From Paraburkholderia sp. PREW-6R (GTDB taxonomy: Bacteria > Pseudomonadota > Gammaproteobacteria > Burkholderiales > Burkholderiaceae), in assembly GCF_039621805.1 (NCBI RefSeq), contig NZ_CP155073.1, forward strand, positions 1,178,001-1,242,000: 64,000 nt of DNA, read 5' to 3'. The notes under the pieces were generated by a model. The model did not search any database. It was not told the origin of the DNA and saw nothing but the letters and a program-made list of their open reading frames with translations. The position numbers and the translations under genes were made by a program. This document shows positions 52,097 to 62,170 of this stretch, in pieces. Position 1 is the stretch's first letter; every line of letters begins with the position of its first letter.

Positions 52097-52181
52097 CGAC
52101 GACTCGCCTGGACGCTTTTGCGCATGGCAGCGCGCACGCGCGAATCACCACGGACCCGCAACCAGCTGCAAAGAGCACGCG

Positions 52182-53405
52182 ATGAAGCAAACCGTCTGGC
52201 ATCACCTGAATCTCTGCCCGCAGGGCGACCCTCAGCACACGCTGCACGATGCCGCGATTGCCGTTGAAGACGGCAGGATCGCGTGGCTCGGCGCGGCCGC
52301 CGGATTACCCACTGCGTACGCCGGATGGCCGCGCGAAGATCTGCACGGCGCGTGGGTGAGCCCGGGTCTTGTCGATTGCCACACCCATCTGGTGTATGGC
52401 GGCCAGCGTGCGGATGAATTCGCGCAACGACTCGCCGGCGTCAGCTACGAAGAAATCGCGCGGCAGGGCGGGGGCATCGTATCGACCGTGCGCGCGACGC
52501 GTGCCGCCGACGAAGACACGCTGTTGCGCCAGTCGGCCGCGCGGCTCGAGCCTTTGCTTGCCGAGGGCGTCACGGCCGTGGAAATCAAATCGGGCTACGG
52601 TCTCGACCTCGCCAGCGAGCGCAAGATGTTGCGAGTGGCGCGCGAACTGGGCAAGCGGTATCCGGTGACCGTGTACACCACGTTTCTCGGCGCGCATGCA
52701 CTGCCGCCGGGATTCGCCGGTCGCGCCGACGCGTACATCGACGAGGTCTGCGACACGATGCTGCCCGCGCTCGCCGGTGAAGGCCTCGTGGATGCGGTGG
52801 ATGTGTTCTGCGAGCGCATCGGCTTTTCCGTGGCGCACAGCGAGCGCGTGTTCAACGCCGCAGAGCGTTACAAGCTGCCGGTAAAGATGCATGCCGAACA
52901 GTTGTCGAATGGCGGCGGTGCGGCACTTGCCGCGCGCCACCGCGCACTATCGGCTGACCACCTCGAATTTCTCGACGAAGCGGGCGTTGTCGCGATGAAA
53001 GAGGCAGGCACCGTGGCCGTGCTGCTGCCCGGTGCGTATTACTTCATTCGCGAGACGCAACTGCCGCCGCTGGATCTGCTGCGGCGCTACGAGGTGCCCA
53101 TTGCGATTTCGACCGACAGCAACCCGGGCACGTCGCCCACCACGTCGCTACTGCTGATGATGAACATGGCCACCACGCTGTTCCGCATGACGGTGCCCGA
53201 GGTGCTGCAAGGCGTCACTGCGCATGCCGCTCGCGCGCTCGGCAAGGCGGACGTGCATGGGGCGCTCGAAGCGGGACGTGCTGCGGATTTCGCGGTGTGG
53301 TCTGTCGATTCGCTGGCCGAGCTGGCTTACTGGATGGGGCGTCCGTTGTGCGCACGCGTGGTGCACGCGGGCGAGACCGTTTTTACGCGGCGCGACTTGA
53401 ATTAA
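52182..53405 (+). CDS. hutI: imidazolonepropionase
   Basis: A 407-residue metal-dependent amidohydrolase converting imidazolone-5-propionate to N-formimino-L-glutamate. Metal motif [11 protein letters not shown], the His of [11 protein letters not shown], and [19 protein letters not shown] are all present. Start ATG 52182 after an A-rich stretch. It sits 12 bp before hutF, the next pathway enzyme. Confidence 0.97.
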   Translation: MKQTVWHHLNLCPQGDPQHTLHDAAIAVEDGRIAWLGAAAGLPTAYAGWPREDLHGAWVSPGLVDCHTHLVYGGQRADEFAQRLAGVSYEEIARQGGGIVSTVRATRAADEDTLLRQSAARLEPLLAEGVTAVEIKSGYGLDLASERKMLRVARELGKRYPVTVYTTFLGAHALPPGFAGRADAYIDEVCDTMLPALAGEGLVDAVDVFCERIGFSVAHSERVFNAAERYKLPVKMHAEQLSNGGGAALAARHRALSADHLEFLDEAGVVAMKEAGTVAVLLPGAYYFIRETQLPPLDLLRRYEVPIAISTDSNPGTSPTTSLLLMMNMATTLFRMTVPEVLQGVTAHAARALGKADVHGALEAGRAADFAVWSVDSLAELAYWMGRPLCARVVHAGETVFTRRDLN

Positions 53406-53417
53406 GGCCTGACGAAA

Positions 53418-54803
53418 ATGACGCAACCGAAACATTCACTATTCGCGCAACATGCGTACCTGCCTGACGGCTGGCGTCGCAACGTGCTGTTCGAGTGGGA
53501 CGCCGCCGGCATGCTGACGTCCGTTGCGCCGGATACGGCGGTCGCGCCACGCGGTGTCGAGCAGGCCGCCGGTCCGCTATTGCCTGGGATGCCGAATCTT
53601 CATTCGCACGCGTTCCAGCGCGCAATGGCGGGTCTCACCGAATATCGCGCCAATGCGACCGACAACTTCTGGAGCTGGCGCGATCTGATGTACCGCTTCG
53701 CTGCGCGTATCTCGCCCGACGTGCTTGGCGCGGTCGCGCAGTGGTTGTACATCGAAATGTTGAAAGCAGGCTATACGTCCGTGTGCGAGTTCCACTACGT
53801 GCATCACACGCCGGACGGCCACCGCTACACCAATCCGGCGGAGATGGCACAGCGCGTGGTGGAGGCGGCCTCGACGAGCGGCATCGGCATGACGATGCTG
53901 CCGGTGCTTTATCAGTACAGCGGTTTCGGCTCGCGTGCGCCGCGTGAGGATCAGCAGCGCTTCATCAATTCGCCCGACAGCCTGCTCGATCTGCTCGGCG
54001 CGCTGCGCACCGCGCGCCCTGAAAGCAACGCGATACGCTACGGCGTTGCGCCTCATTCGTTGCGCGCGGTGTCCGAGCAATCCTTGCATGCGCTGCTGGG
54101 CGGCATCCACGCGAGCGCGCCGGTCCACATTCATATCGCCGAGCAAACGGCCGAGGTGGACGCGTGCGTCGAAACAGAAGGCGCGCGTCCCGTACAGTGG
54201 CTGCTCGATCGTTTCGACGTGGATAGCCGCTGGTGTCTCGTGCATGCGACGCACGTGGACGCGAACGAGACGCTTGCGCTCGCAAGGAGTGGCGCGGTGG
54301 CCGGTCTGTGCCTCACCACCGAAGCGAATCTCGGCGACGGCATCTTTCCGGCGCAGGACTATCTGGACGCGAACGGCCGTATCGGCGTGGGCTCGGACAG
54401 CCACATCGGCGTCGACTGGCGCGCCGAATTGCGTCTGCTCGAATACGGTCAGCGTCTGACGCGCCGGCAGCGCAACGTGCTCGCGTCGGCGCGGGCCACG
54501 TATGTGGCCGACCGTCTGTTCGACGCCGCGCTCGACGGCGGTGCGCAGGCGACCGGCCGCGCAGTGGGCGCGTTGCAGGCGGGCCGTCGCGCGGACTGGC
54601 TCGTGCTCGACCCGGATCATTCGAGCATCGCCGAGCACGCGCCCAACGCGTGGCTCTCAGGCGTTGTATTCTGCGAACATGGCGAGACGCCGATTCGCGA
54701 TGTGTATGCAGGCGGCGTCAAAGTCGTCGAGAACCGCAGGCACCGCGACGAAGAAGGCGCTTATGCGCGTTATCGCGTCGCGCTGGCCGATCTGCTCAAA
54801 TGA
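53418..54803 (+). CDS. hutF: formimidoylglutamate deiminase
   Basis: A 461-residue amidohydrolase converting N-formimino-L-glutamate to N-formyl-L-glutamate and ammonia. Metal ligands in GMPNLHSHAFQRAMAGL, HIHIAEQTAEVDAC and VGSDSHIGVDW. The presence of HutF together with HutG identifies the five-step, formate-releasing version of the pathway seen in Pseudomonas and Burkholderia rather than the single-step HutG formiminoglutamase. Confidence 0.96.
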   Translation: MTQPKHSLFAQHAYLPDGWRRNVLFEWDAAGMLTSVAPDTAVAPRGVEQAAGPLLPGMPNLHSHAFQRAMAGLTEYRANATDNFWSWRDLMYRFAARISPDVLGAVAQWLYIEMLKAGYTSVCEFHYVHHTPDGHRYTNPAEMAQRVVEAASTSGIGMTMLPVLYQYSGFGSRAPREDQQRFINSPDSLLDLLGALRTARPESNAIRYGVAPHSLRAVSEQSLHALLGGIHASAPVHIHIAEQTAEVDACVETEGARPVQWLLDRFDVDSRWCLVHATHVDANETLALARSGAVAGLCLTTEANLGDGIFPAQDYLDANGRIGVGSDSHIGVDWRAELRLLEYGQRLTRRQRNVLASARATYVADRLFDAALDGGAQATGRAVGALQAGRRADWLVLDPDHSSIAEHAPNAWLSGVVFCEHGETPIRDVYAGGVKVVENRRHRDEEGAYARYRVALADLLK

Positions 54804-54873
54804 ACCAGCTCGTCTGAACGGCGCGCCGGCGCGTTACGCGCAAGGCTCCGTTTTCCCTATATTCCGGACCGAT

Positions 54874-55686
54874 ATGACTGCATCGAACACTCCGCCGGTT
54901 TTCTCGTTGCATCGGGGAAGCCTGCCGCTTCTGATCTCGATTCCGCATCTGGGCACGCAAATCCCCGCCGACATCGCCGCGACGATGACATCCGTCGCGC
55001 AACGCACCGACGATTGCGACTGGCATCTGGATCGGCTGTACGCATTTGCAAAGCGTATGGGCGCGTCGATTCTCACGCCCACCTATGCGCGCTATGTGAT
55101 CGATTTGAACCGCCCGCCAGACGGCGCGAACCTGTACCCCGGACAGGACACCACGGGTTTGCTGCCGCTCGACACGTTCGACAAGGAGCCGCTGTATCTC
55201 GACGGCCATCTGCCCACCGACGCGGAGGTCGCCCGCCGGCGCGACGCATACTGGAAGCCGTATCACGATGCACTGACAAACGAGCTTGGCGCGTTGAAAG
55301 CCGCGCACGGCAAGGTGCTGCTATGGGAAGCGCACTCGATCCGCTCACACGTGCCGCGTTTTTTCGACGGACGTCTGCCCGATTTCAATTTTGGCACGTC
55401 GAACGGCGCGAGCGCGGTGACCGGGCTGGGCGACGAACTGGCCGCCGTCGTCGAACGACATGGCGGCTATACGGCGGTGGCGAACGGCCGTTTCAAGGGC
55501 GGCTACATCACGCGGCAGTATGGGCAGCCGTCGCAAGGGGTGCATGCGGTTCAACTTGAACTCTCGCAGATCACGTACATGGAAGAGCAGATGCCCTACG
55601 CGTATGATGAAACGCTCGCGGCGAAGGTCGAGCCTTTGCTCGAAGCACTCGTCGGCACGGCAATGGAGCGTGTGAAATACGCGTAA
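54874..55686 (+). CDS. hutG: N-formylglutamate deformylase (N-formylglutamate amidohydrolase)
   Basis: A 270-residue enzyme releasing formate and L-glutamate from N-formylglutamate. Family features: LISIPHLGTQIP, VIDLNRPPDGANLYPGQDT, LLWEAHSIRSHVPRFFDGRLPDFNFG and FKGGYITRQYGQP. Start ATG 54874 is where similarity begins; the frame is open upstream within hutF. Last gene of the hut operon. Confidence 0.95.
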   Translation: MTASNTPPVFSLHRGSLPLLISIPHLGTQIPADIAATMTSVAQRTDDCDWHLDRLYAFAKRMGASILTPTYARYVIDLNRPPDGANLYPGQDTTGLLPLDTFDKEPLYLDGHLPTDAEVARRRDAYWKPYHDALTNELGALKAAHGKVLLWEAHSIRSHVPRFFDGRLPDFNFGTSNGASAVTGLGDELAAVVERHGGYTAVANGRFKGGYITRQYGQPSQGVHAVQLELSQITYMEEQMPYAYDETLAAKVEPLLEALVGTAMERVKYA

Positions 55687-55723
55687 GCGTGGTTCTTTCC
55701 ACGCGGGGTCGGCGTCCGAGGCC

Positions 55724-55750
55724 AAAAAAAGCCCCGCTCAGTGCGGGGCT
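55724..55750 (-). terminator. rho-independent terminator of the small His-rich protein gene
   Basis: An 8-bp stem AGCCCCGC/GCGGGGCT (55730-55737 and 55743-55750) with a 5-nt loop and seven A residues on the plus strand, so the T-run terminates minus-strand transcription. It lies about 40 bp downstream of the His-rich small gene. It may also help end the convergent hut transcript. Confidence 0.85.
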
Positions 55751-55790
55751 CGCTCAAGCGTTTCACGCCCATACGGGCGCGGCGCGCTCA

Positions 55791-55928
55791 TCAATGGCAG
55801 CGTTTTTCCCAATGATGATGGACGCGCACCTTGTGGCAAACGGGGTGATGATGCTCGTATGCCTGAGCCGGGGCAATTGCGCTCAGGGCAGCCACGGTTG
55901 CAGCAAGGGCGAGAATGATTTTCTTCAT
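55791..55928 (-). CDS. small secreted His-rich protein (HHHH-motif type)
   Basis: A 45-residue precursor. The signal peptide MKKIILALAATVAALSAIA is followed by an AQA cleavage site and a short mature peptide of about 20 residues with HHH clusters, two cysteines and several basic residues (EHHHPVCHKVRVHHHWEKRC). A clear AAGGATT ribosome-binding site precedes the ATG at 55928 and an intrinsic terminator follows. Such tiny periplasmic His-rich proteins are common in Burkholderiaceae, and a metal-binding role is plausible but unproven. The two Cys could form a disulphide. Confidence 0.82.
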   Translation of the reverse strand: MKKIILALAATVAALSAIAPAQAYEHHHPVCHKVRVHHHWEKRCH

Positions 55929-56235
55929 TACAGAATCCTTAAATCAGTGTTGGGTGCCAGAGCTACAGCACAAGGTGTGCCGTAGCGGATCGTAAGCATG
56001 CCACATCCCACGCGTGCGGCACAGGAACGCTCGCAGCCTGTCTGTTGTCAATTGAGAACACTGACCGTCGTAGGCCGCCTGCAGCGGACATGAGCGGGAA
56101 GCAGCCCGCTGCATGTCATTTCGACAAATGGCAGGCTCGACATGGGCACGCCCCAATTGCGCGGCCCGTGACAATACGGCTACCCTTTCAAATCGATGAC
56201 GCGCCCGAGCGCGTCGTCCATACATCGGGCAGAAG
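55929..56235. other. intergenic region between divergent genes
   Basis: About 300 bp containing the promoters of the His-rich small gene (minus) and the HTH/coiled-coil gene (plus). A Cys-rich frame on the minus strand (to 55944) has no recognisable domain and no clear start, so it is not called. Confidence 0.4.
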
Positions 56236-56928
56236 ATGGAAGACCCAGCAATGGAAGATTCCGACGAATTGATGCTCCCGGTCTGGCGCGCCAACCTCGT
56301 GCTATTGACCCGCGAAGTCGGCGCGGCCACGCGCCTCGCACGCATGATGACGTTTTCCGCGAGCTACCTGAAGTTGATGTTGTCCGGCCAGCGCGAGTTC
56401 AGCGAGGAATTCGCGCGCGGCGTCGAGGCGGTGACGGGCTTGCCGCCTGGCTGGATGAACGCTGCGCATACCGAAGCCGACATTCCCGCGAACGCACGCG
56501 AGGCCATCGACAATGAGCAACCGCTCGCACGTTTTCGCGGCACCGCCCACCCGGTCCGGAAGAAAACGGTGCTACGGCCTCCAGAACCGATTTTCGGCCA
56601 GGCCAGCCCCGCGAAACGTTTCGAAGAAGAGACCGTGGACGTGGAAACACATCGGCGGCAGGCGCACTTTCGCAAGGTCCGCGATCTCGCGGTGCAGGAC
56701 GTGCGCCGCTTCGAGCGGCATCTGAGTCACGCGCCCGTTGAGCTCGCGTCGATGCGCTCCAAAGTGGAAGACGTGATCGCCGCCGCGGAACTGGACGATC
56801 CGATCCAGGCCGATCTTGCGGGCCGGCTGGAGCAGATCGAAAAGCATCGTCATCTGTTGCTCAGGCACGTGGAACGACTGCAGACCCTACTGACGCAACT
56901 CGGCGACGGCGTTGAAACGCAGCACTAA
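56236..56928 (+). CDS. putative HTH DNA-binding protein with coiled-coil C terminus
   Basis: A 230-residue protein of unknown role. Residues about 20-75 (TREVGAATRLARMMTFSASYLKLMLSGQREFSEEFARGVEAVTGLPPGWMN) match the XRE/lambda-repressor helix-turn-helix style seen in phage and plasmid regulators. Residues about 130-228 are long charged helices likely to form a coiled coil (ETHRRQAHFRKVRDLAVQD, EQIEKHRHLLLRHVERLQ). No effector-binding domain is apparent. Its 3' end overlaps the long form of the next gene by 17 bp. ATG 56236 or the ATG at 56251 may be the start. Confidence 0.7.
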   Translation: MEDPAMEDSDELMLPVWRANLVLLTREVGAATRLARMMTFSASYLKLMLSGQREFSEEFARGVEAVTGLPPGWMNAAHTEADIPANAREAIDNEQPLARFRGTAHPVRKKTVLRPPEPIFGQASPAKRFEEETVDVETHRRQAHFRKVRDLAVQDVRRFERHLSHAPVELASMRSKVEDVIAAAELDDPIQADLAGRLEQIEKHRHLLLRHVERLQTLLTQLGDGVETQH

Positions 56929-58915
56929 GCGTCGGCGTGCGTGCATCGGGGCCGCGCGTGTTGCGTCCGCGGGACGTGGCCGGTTGAACGCGGCGGATGC
57001 GCAAGGGTTCGCGCGCCGCCGCGCCGGTCTCGTCAGAGTCGTCAGACTCATGACACTCGCGGCGTTCTTCGTGGCCGCCGGGTTCGCTCAGGCTGGCGAA
57101 AGCGCGTCCGTGACGGCGGCCGACGATCTCGCGCCGTCCACCATGCAAAGCGACGTGCACGTCTTCACGATCCAGAAAGACGGCTCGATCGAAGAGCACG
57201 ACGACACGGTGATGCGTGCGAACACGACGAGCGGCGTGGACGACATCGCGCAACGTTACGTGTGGTTCAACAAGGACATCGAGCAGGTGCAACTGCTCGC
57301 CGCGGAGACGATCGACGCGAATGGCGTCGCGCACCCCGTCGGTCCGGAGGCGATTCGCGACGTACAGGAACCGCGTTCCGCCGGGGCGCCGAGTTTTGAG
57401 GACGGCGTGCTGCGCACGGTAATTTTCCCGGGCGTCGCGCCCGGCTCGCGCGTGCACCTCGCGTTTCGCAAAACGCGAACGAAGCCGTTGCAGGCCGGCA
57501 CGTTTGGATACCTCGTGGAACCCACACGCGACCCGGTCGAATTACAGCGACTGATTTTCGACCTGCCGGCGGACGTGCCGCTTTACGCCGACGCTCGCGG
57601 CTACGTGGCGGTGCCCCCCGTCACGGCGAACGGCCGCACGCGCTACGAATTCGACTACCAGCATGGGCCCTATGCGCCGCTGGAAGCCGGCGCCGTGGGC
57701 TACGCGAACTGGGGTGACCGGCTGATGGTTTCCACCGTACCTGACTTCGCGACGTTCGCCGCGCGTTATCGCGAGCCGGCCATGGACCCGACGATGAGCG
57801 ACCCCGCCATCGTGCAGCTTGCGCAGAGCCTGACCGCGAATGCCGCCGACCCGCGTGACAAAGCCCGAATCCTGTACGACTGGATGCGCCTGAACATCCG
57901 CTACGTGGCGCTCTTTCTCGGCGAGACGGCTGCGATTCCGCACAAGGCGATCGATATCCTGCGCAATCGTTACGGCGATTGCAAAGACTATGTCGCGCTC
58001 TACAGCGCGTTGCTGGCGGCGGTCGGCATTCGCAGCGAGGCAGTGCTGCTCAATCTCGGGCCGTACTACAGTCTGCCGGACGTGCCCGGCTATGGCGTGA
58101 GTGCGATCAACCATGCGATCATCTGGATTCCTGAATTGTCGCTCTATGCGGATACGACCGCGGGCGGCATGAGTTTCGGCTATCTGCCGCCGAGCGTCAT
58201 GGACCGGCCGGTATTGCTGGTCGGCGAGGGCGTACTGTCGCGCACGCCCGCCACGCAGTTGCGCGCACGCACCGCGCGTCTGCAGATCGACGTGGACGCG
58301 AACGGCGCGGCAAGTTACGCCTACCGTGTGGAAGACGCAGGTTACACGGCGGAACTGGAACGCAATACATTTCGCCGGGCGACGCGTCAACGCGCGCAGC
58401 AGATCGCCGCAAACCGGCTGTTGCAGACCGGTTTGCACGGCACCGCGCAACTGCGCACGGGCGACGTAGACGCCACGGACGGCCCGTTCGTCACGTCGAT
58501 GCAAGGCAAGGTGGACCATTTCGTCTGGACCGACGGCACGACCGCGGTGCCCGCCCTCACGAGCCTCTCAGGAGGGATGGGTGCTCAGGTGCAGGCGTGG
58601 CTTGCGGAGCCGTCCAGAACGCAACCCTGGGCCTGCATTGGCGGCGACTTCGACGAAACGCTGGAGATAAGTTTGCCGGCATTCGTGCGTGTGACGGATT
58701 TTCCTGCCGACACCACCGTGCAGGACCGCGATCTGAATTTCTCGTCGCGCTACGTTTTCGACCCGGTGACCCGGGTCTTGCAGGTGAGGCGACACCTCAG
58801 TGCCGCCTTCGGCCATCAGATGTGCTCCGCGAGCGAGTTCGGCGAGATGAAGGACGATCTCGTGCGGATTGAACGCGACCTCGACGCCGATCTCGTGTTG
58901 CGGGCGTCGAGATAA
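56912..58915 (+). CDS. DUF3857/transglutaminase-like exported protein
   Basis: A protein of up to 667 residues with an N-terminal signal segment (RLMTLAAFFVAAGFAQAGES), a DUF3857-type beta domain (QSDVHVFTIQKDGSIEEHDD), and a transglutaminase-like core with Cys357 (RYGDCKDYVAL), His401 (INHAIIWI) and Asp414 (LYADTT), numbered from the TTG at 56912. The TTG start overlaps the upstream gene; ATG 57050 (MTLAAFF) would leave the signal without its basic region, and TTG 56984 is a third option. A DUF3858-like C-terminal region follows. These proteins are thought to process or cross-link periplasmic peptides; substrate unknown. Confidence 0.82.
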   Translation: MKRSTKRRRACIGAARVASAGRGRLNAADAQGFARRRAGLVRVVRLMTLAAFFVAAGFAQAGESASVTAADDLAPSTMQSDVHVFTIQKDGSIEEHDDTVMRANTTSGVDDIAQRYVWFNKDIEQVQLLAAETIDANGVAHPVGPEAIRDVQEPRSAGAPSFEDGVLRTVIFPGVAPGSRVHLAFRKTRTKPLQAGTFGYLVEPTRDPVELQRLIFDLPADVPLYADARGYVAVPPVTANGRTRYEFDYQHGPYAPLEAGAVGYANWGDRLMVSTVPDFATFAARYREPAMDPTMSDPAIVQLAQSLTANAADPRDKARILYDWMRLNIRYVALFLGETAAIPHKAIDILRNRYGDCKDYVALYSALLAAVGIRSEAVLLNLGPYYSLPDVPGYGVSAINHAIIWIPELSLYADTTAGGMSFGYLPPSVMDRPVLLVGEGVLSRTPATQLRARTARLQIDVDANGAASYAYRVEDAGYTAELERNTFRRATRQRAQQIAANRLLQTGLHGTAQLRTGDVDATDGPFVTSMQGKVDHFVWTDGTTAVPALTSLSGGMGAQVQAWLAEPSRTQPWACIGGDFDETLEISLPAFVRVTDFPADTTVQDRDLNFSSRYVFDPVTRVLQVRRHLSAAFGHQMCSASEFGEMKDDLVRIERDLDADLVLRASR

Positions 58916-58952
58916 CGGAGCGCGCACGCCGTTCGATCAGCGCTTCGTCGCA

Positions 58953-60104
58953 TCAGGTACCGCTCTTCGTCACGATCGGCACCCATGCGCCATTCTTGAC
59001 CTGATAGAGCGTGGAGGAGCCGCTCTTCAACGCGCCGGTGCTGTCGAACGAAATCTTGCCGGTCACGCCGTCGAAATCGATCGCCTTGAGTGCGGGCCGG
59101 TACACCGCGGGAGACGTCGATCTGGCCTGCTGCATTGCCTTGATCGCGGCCCATGCGCCGTCATAACCGAACGGTGCGTAAGAGAGGATGTCCACGCCGA
59201 AACGCTTCTTGAATTTCGCCGAGAAGGTCGCGCCGCCTGGCAGTTGCGATAGCGGACGGCCGTATTCCCAGGCCATCACGCCTTCGGCGGAATCGCCCGC
59301 AAGCTTGATGAAGTCCTCGTCCATCACACCGCCGCCGCCCACCAGTTGCGCGTTCAGTCCCAGTTGTTTCATCCGCTTCGCGAAGCCCGCGGCCTGGGTG
59401 TCCAGCCCGCCGAAGAAAACCAGATCGGCATTCGTTGACTTGATCTTGGTGATCTGCGTACTGAAGTCGACCGCTTTATTGTCCGTGTATTCGCGCGTGA
59501 TGATGCTGCCGCCGTGCGCCTTCACGGCTTTCTCGAACTCGTCGGCTTCGCCCTGGCCGAAGGCCGTGCGGTCGTCGATGATCGCGATGCGTTTGGCCTT
59601 GGTCACCTCGACGGCATAGACGCCCGCGTTGCCGGCATTTTGCGCGTCGGTGGAAATCACCATGAAGGTGTTCGCAAAGCCGCGCCCGGTGATGATGGGA
59701 TTGGTCGCGGCCGGATCGATTACCGGAATGCCGGCCTGCTCGTAGACCTGCGAGGCCGGGATCGTCGTGCCCGAGTTGAAGTGGCCCACCACCGCCGCGA
59801 CGCCCGCGTCCACCAGTTTCTGCGCAGCCTGCACGCCGACGCGCGGGTCGGCCTGGTCGTCTTCGACGACAATCTGGAACTGCGCCACCTTGTCGCCGAT
59901 CTTGATCTTCTGCGCGTTCGCTTCTTCGAGCGCAAGCTGGACGCCGTTTTGCAGATCCTTGCCGTAGCCCGCGTTCGCACCCGTCAGCGGAGCGGCAAAG
60001 CCGATCTTGACCGTCAGATCATCGGCACGACTGGCGAGCGGCGCGGCCGCGAAGACAGCGGCAATCAGCAGGCCAAGCGTTTTCAGCGTGTTGCGACGAC
60101 TCAT
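58953..60104 (-). CDS. branched-chain amino-acid ABC transporter substrate-binding protein (LivJ/LivK type)
   Basis: A 383-residue periplasmic binding protein: signal peptide (LGLLIAAVFAAAPLASRA), then KIGFAAPLTGANAGYGKDLQNGVQLALEEANA and GHFNSGTTIPASQVYEQAGI, which are Peripla_BP_6 features. A strong site AAGGAGAG lies before ATG 60104; the frame runs open upstream to 60599 without signal or homology. No permease or ATPase gene (livHMGF) is nearby, so it is an orphan binding protein in this window. Confidence 0.93.
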   Translation of the reverse strand: MSRRNTLKTLGLLIAAVFAAAPLASRADDLTVKIGFAAPLTGANAGYGKDLQNGVQLALEEANAQKIKIGDKVAQFQIVVEDDQADPRVGVQAAQKLVDAGVAAVVGHFNSGTTIPASQVYEQAGIPVIDPAATNPIITGRGFANTFMVISTDAQNAGNAGVYAVEVTKAKRIAIIDDRTAFGQGEADEFEKAVKAHGGSIITREYTDNKAVDFSTQITKIKSTNADLVFFGGLDTQAAGFAKRMKQLGLNAQLVGGGGVMDEDFIKLAGDSAEGVMAWEYGRPLSQLPGGATFSAKFKKRFGVDILSYAPFGYDGAWAAIKAMQQARSTSPAVYRPALKAIDFDGVTGKISFDSTGALKSGSSTLYQVKNGAWVPIVTKSGT

Positions 60105-60489
60105 GGTCTCTCCTTTCATCGACAGTTTCAGGGTGTTGAAAGCGTTGAAAGCGGCAAGGCGGTCGCGCGGGATCGACGCGCGGGTCAGGCCTCTCGCGAG
60201 GCGCACCGGAAGACGCAGGAATGATCGTTCGCCATAAACAAAATGGGAAGACGCGCTGCCCCTGGGCCATTCGATGCATGCGCGGCCGTCTGACACGCCA
60301 AGGAATCTGGCGCGAATATAGAAAGCCAATTTGAGTTCGTCTTGGCAGATCGCGGCGCTTCGAATGAGCATTTCGGCACAGCCGGCGCAGCGCTTTGGCG
60401 GGCGGTCACAGCGACGCGCGGCCCGGGTGAGGATCGCGGCATAGGTCGGCCCGCACGCGGGCCGCGGAAGGCAACGTTGTGAAGCGGGC
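60105..60489. other. upstream region of the binding-protein gene
   Basis: About 385 bp with no supported gene. It contains the promoter side of the LivJ-type gene (TATATT on the minus strand near 60319) and a CGGCCCGC/GCGGGCCG inverted repeat at 60447-60464 just downstream of the acidic hypothetical gene, without a T-run. Confidence 0.4.
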
Positions 60490-60951
60490 TTAACGCTCGC
60501 CCTGGAGCCGCAGCAGTTCTTCGCGAAAGCGCAGAAGCGGCTCCCTGGTTGCCTCGTCGGCCCACGTGTCGAGATCGTCGATTGCACGCTGACAGCCATC
60601 GAGCACGAGATCGAGATCCACCGGCACGCCGTTGTTCATCGCGAATTCGATGGTTTCGGCAAACTGCTGGCACTCGTCTTCGCCATACGAGATGTCGAGG
60701 TTGTCGGCGATCACTTCGGCGATGTTGCTGCGCGCCTTGTCGTCGGGCGTCACCATGTCGACGATTCCGCGCGCGACCGCGGGCGAATAGTAAAGCGCAA
60801 TGTCGAGCCACTGAGCCGGATCGAAGTCGGCCTGGTCGAACTGGTTCTCGAAGTACTCGATCGCTTCCTGTTCGTGCGTTTCGTCCGCGTCGACGCTCAT
60901 GCACAACTGCTCGAAATATTCTTCCCGCTCGCTGCGGATATAACCGTCCAT
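60490..60951 (-). CDS. acidic hypothetical protein
   Basis: A 153-residue, strongly acidic cytoplasmic protein rich in Asp and Glu (SVDADETHEQEAIEYFENQFDQ), mostly predicted helical, with no signal peptide, membrane segment or known catalytic motif. ATG 60951 is the start. Not recognised; no domain can be named. It precedes the LivJ-type gene in the same orientation with a 385-bp gap. Confidence 0.7.
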   Translation of the reverse strand: MDGYIRSEREEYFEQLCMSVDADETHEQEAIEYFENQFDQADFDPAQWLDIALYYSPAVARGIVDMVTPDDKARSNIAEVIADNLDISYGEDECQQFAETIEFAMNNGVPVDLDLVLDGCQRAIDDLDTWADEATREPLLRFREELLRLQGER

Positions 60952-61083
60952 CTGTGCCTCGTCTGCTGAATGCCGGGTGCCTGAAAAAATGCCGCGTGAG
61001 CGAAGCGCACGCCTCGCTCACGCGGCACGCATTATAGGACGCCGGCCTGACAGCGCAGATTCACGCAAAAAACGACGATGCGG

Positions 61084-61950
61084 CTACGCCGATTCGGCGA
61101 CCCACGCGTCGAACCATTCGCGCGGCTGCGCAATGTCGTTCTGCGCGGCCACGAGTTCGAGTTCGTAGCGGCCGGCTTGCCAGGTCTGCTTGACGACCGC
61201 GTTGACCGCGGCGAGCGTATGCTCGAAAGCCGCGCGAATCGAGTCGCCGAGCAGCGTGCGAGCGACGAACACCGCGCTCGTGAGATCGCCGACGCCCACC
61301 GGCTGCCGCGCGAACGGGTACAGCGGACGCTGGCCCATCCACGCTTCACGCTCGGTAACGACCAGCATGTTGAAGCGGTCCGCGGGACTGTTGCGGTCGA
61401 GCAGGTGCTTGACCAGCACGAGCTTCGGGCCGCGCGCGATCAGTTCGCGGCACGCGATCACGGCTTCCTCCAGCGTCTCGATCTCGCGGCCGGTGAGAAG
61501 CTGCAGTTCGGTATGGTTCGGCGCCATCGCGTCGGCCTTTTCCGGCATGGTGCGCACCAGAAATTCCTGAATGCCCGGCTCGACCTTGCAGCCGCTCGCC
61601 GCGCCCATGACCGGATCGCAGAAATACCACGCACGCGGATTGGCGGCCTTCACCGCTGCGACGATCTCGAGCACCGATTCCGCCTGTTCCGGCGTGCCCA
61701 GGTAGCCGGACAGCACCGCGTCGCAGCGCGGCAGCATGCCGATCGCACCGATTCCGTCGACGAGATCTCCCATCTGCGCAGCGTCGATCGCGCTGCCTGT
61801 CCAGTGGCCGTATTGCGTGTGATTCGAAAACTGCACGGTATTGAGCGGCCACACGTTCACGCCAAGACGGCGCATCGGAAAGACAGCCGCGCTGTTGCCG
61901 GCGTGCCCGAATACGACATGTGACTGGATGCTCAGGACGTTCTTCGTCAT
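61084..61950 (-). CDS. pdxY: pyridoxal kinase PdxY
   Basis: A 288-residue ribokinase-like kinase phosphorylating pyridoxal in the vitamin B6 salvage pathway. The N terminus [42 protein letters not shown] and YFCDPVMG are PdxY-type; the C-terminal [12 protein letters not shown] holds the GxGD-like catalytic Asp region. Length is typical for PdxY (about 287). Monocistronic, same strand as glgA with 220 bp between them. Confidence 0.93.
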   Translation of the reverse strand: MTKNVLSIQSHVVFGHAGNSAAVFPMRRLGVNVWPLNTVQFSNHTQYGHWTGSAIDAAQMGDLVDGIGAIGMLPRCDAVLSGYLGTPEQAESVLEIVAAVKAANPRAWYFCDPVMGAASGCKVEPGIQEFLVRTMPEKADAMAPNHTELQLLTGREIETLEEAVIACRELIARGPKLVLVKHLLDRNSPADRFNMLVVTEREAWMGQRPLYPFARQPVGVGDLTSAVFVARTLLGDSIRAAFEHTLAAVNAVVKQTWQAGRYELELVAAQNDIAQPREWFDAWVAESA

Positions 61951-62170
61951 GGTATGGCGCGCGCAACGCTCATGCGCGATCTGGGAAACAGGAAGGAGTG
62001 CCGCGAAGCGTGCCGGCGGCGGCCGGATGCCTCGCGCGGCAACGTGGAAGCAGGCCGGGCAGGTAAAAATGCACGGCTTGCGTGATCAGGAAACAATACA
62101 TGAGTTTGCTGTTCGCGAGTTGATCCGGCCCCGTGTTGTTGCGCCGAACCATCAAACGGCGCGGGCTTCG

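Noticed and set aside
55944..56345. Minus-strand Cys-rich frame upstream of the HTH protein
   Set aside because: The short Cys-containing tail looked like a second small secreted protein, but it lacks a signal peptide and ribosome-binding site and overlaps a better-supported gene.
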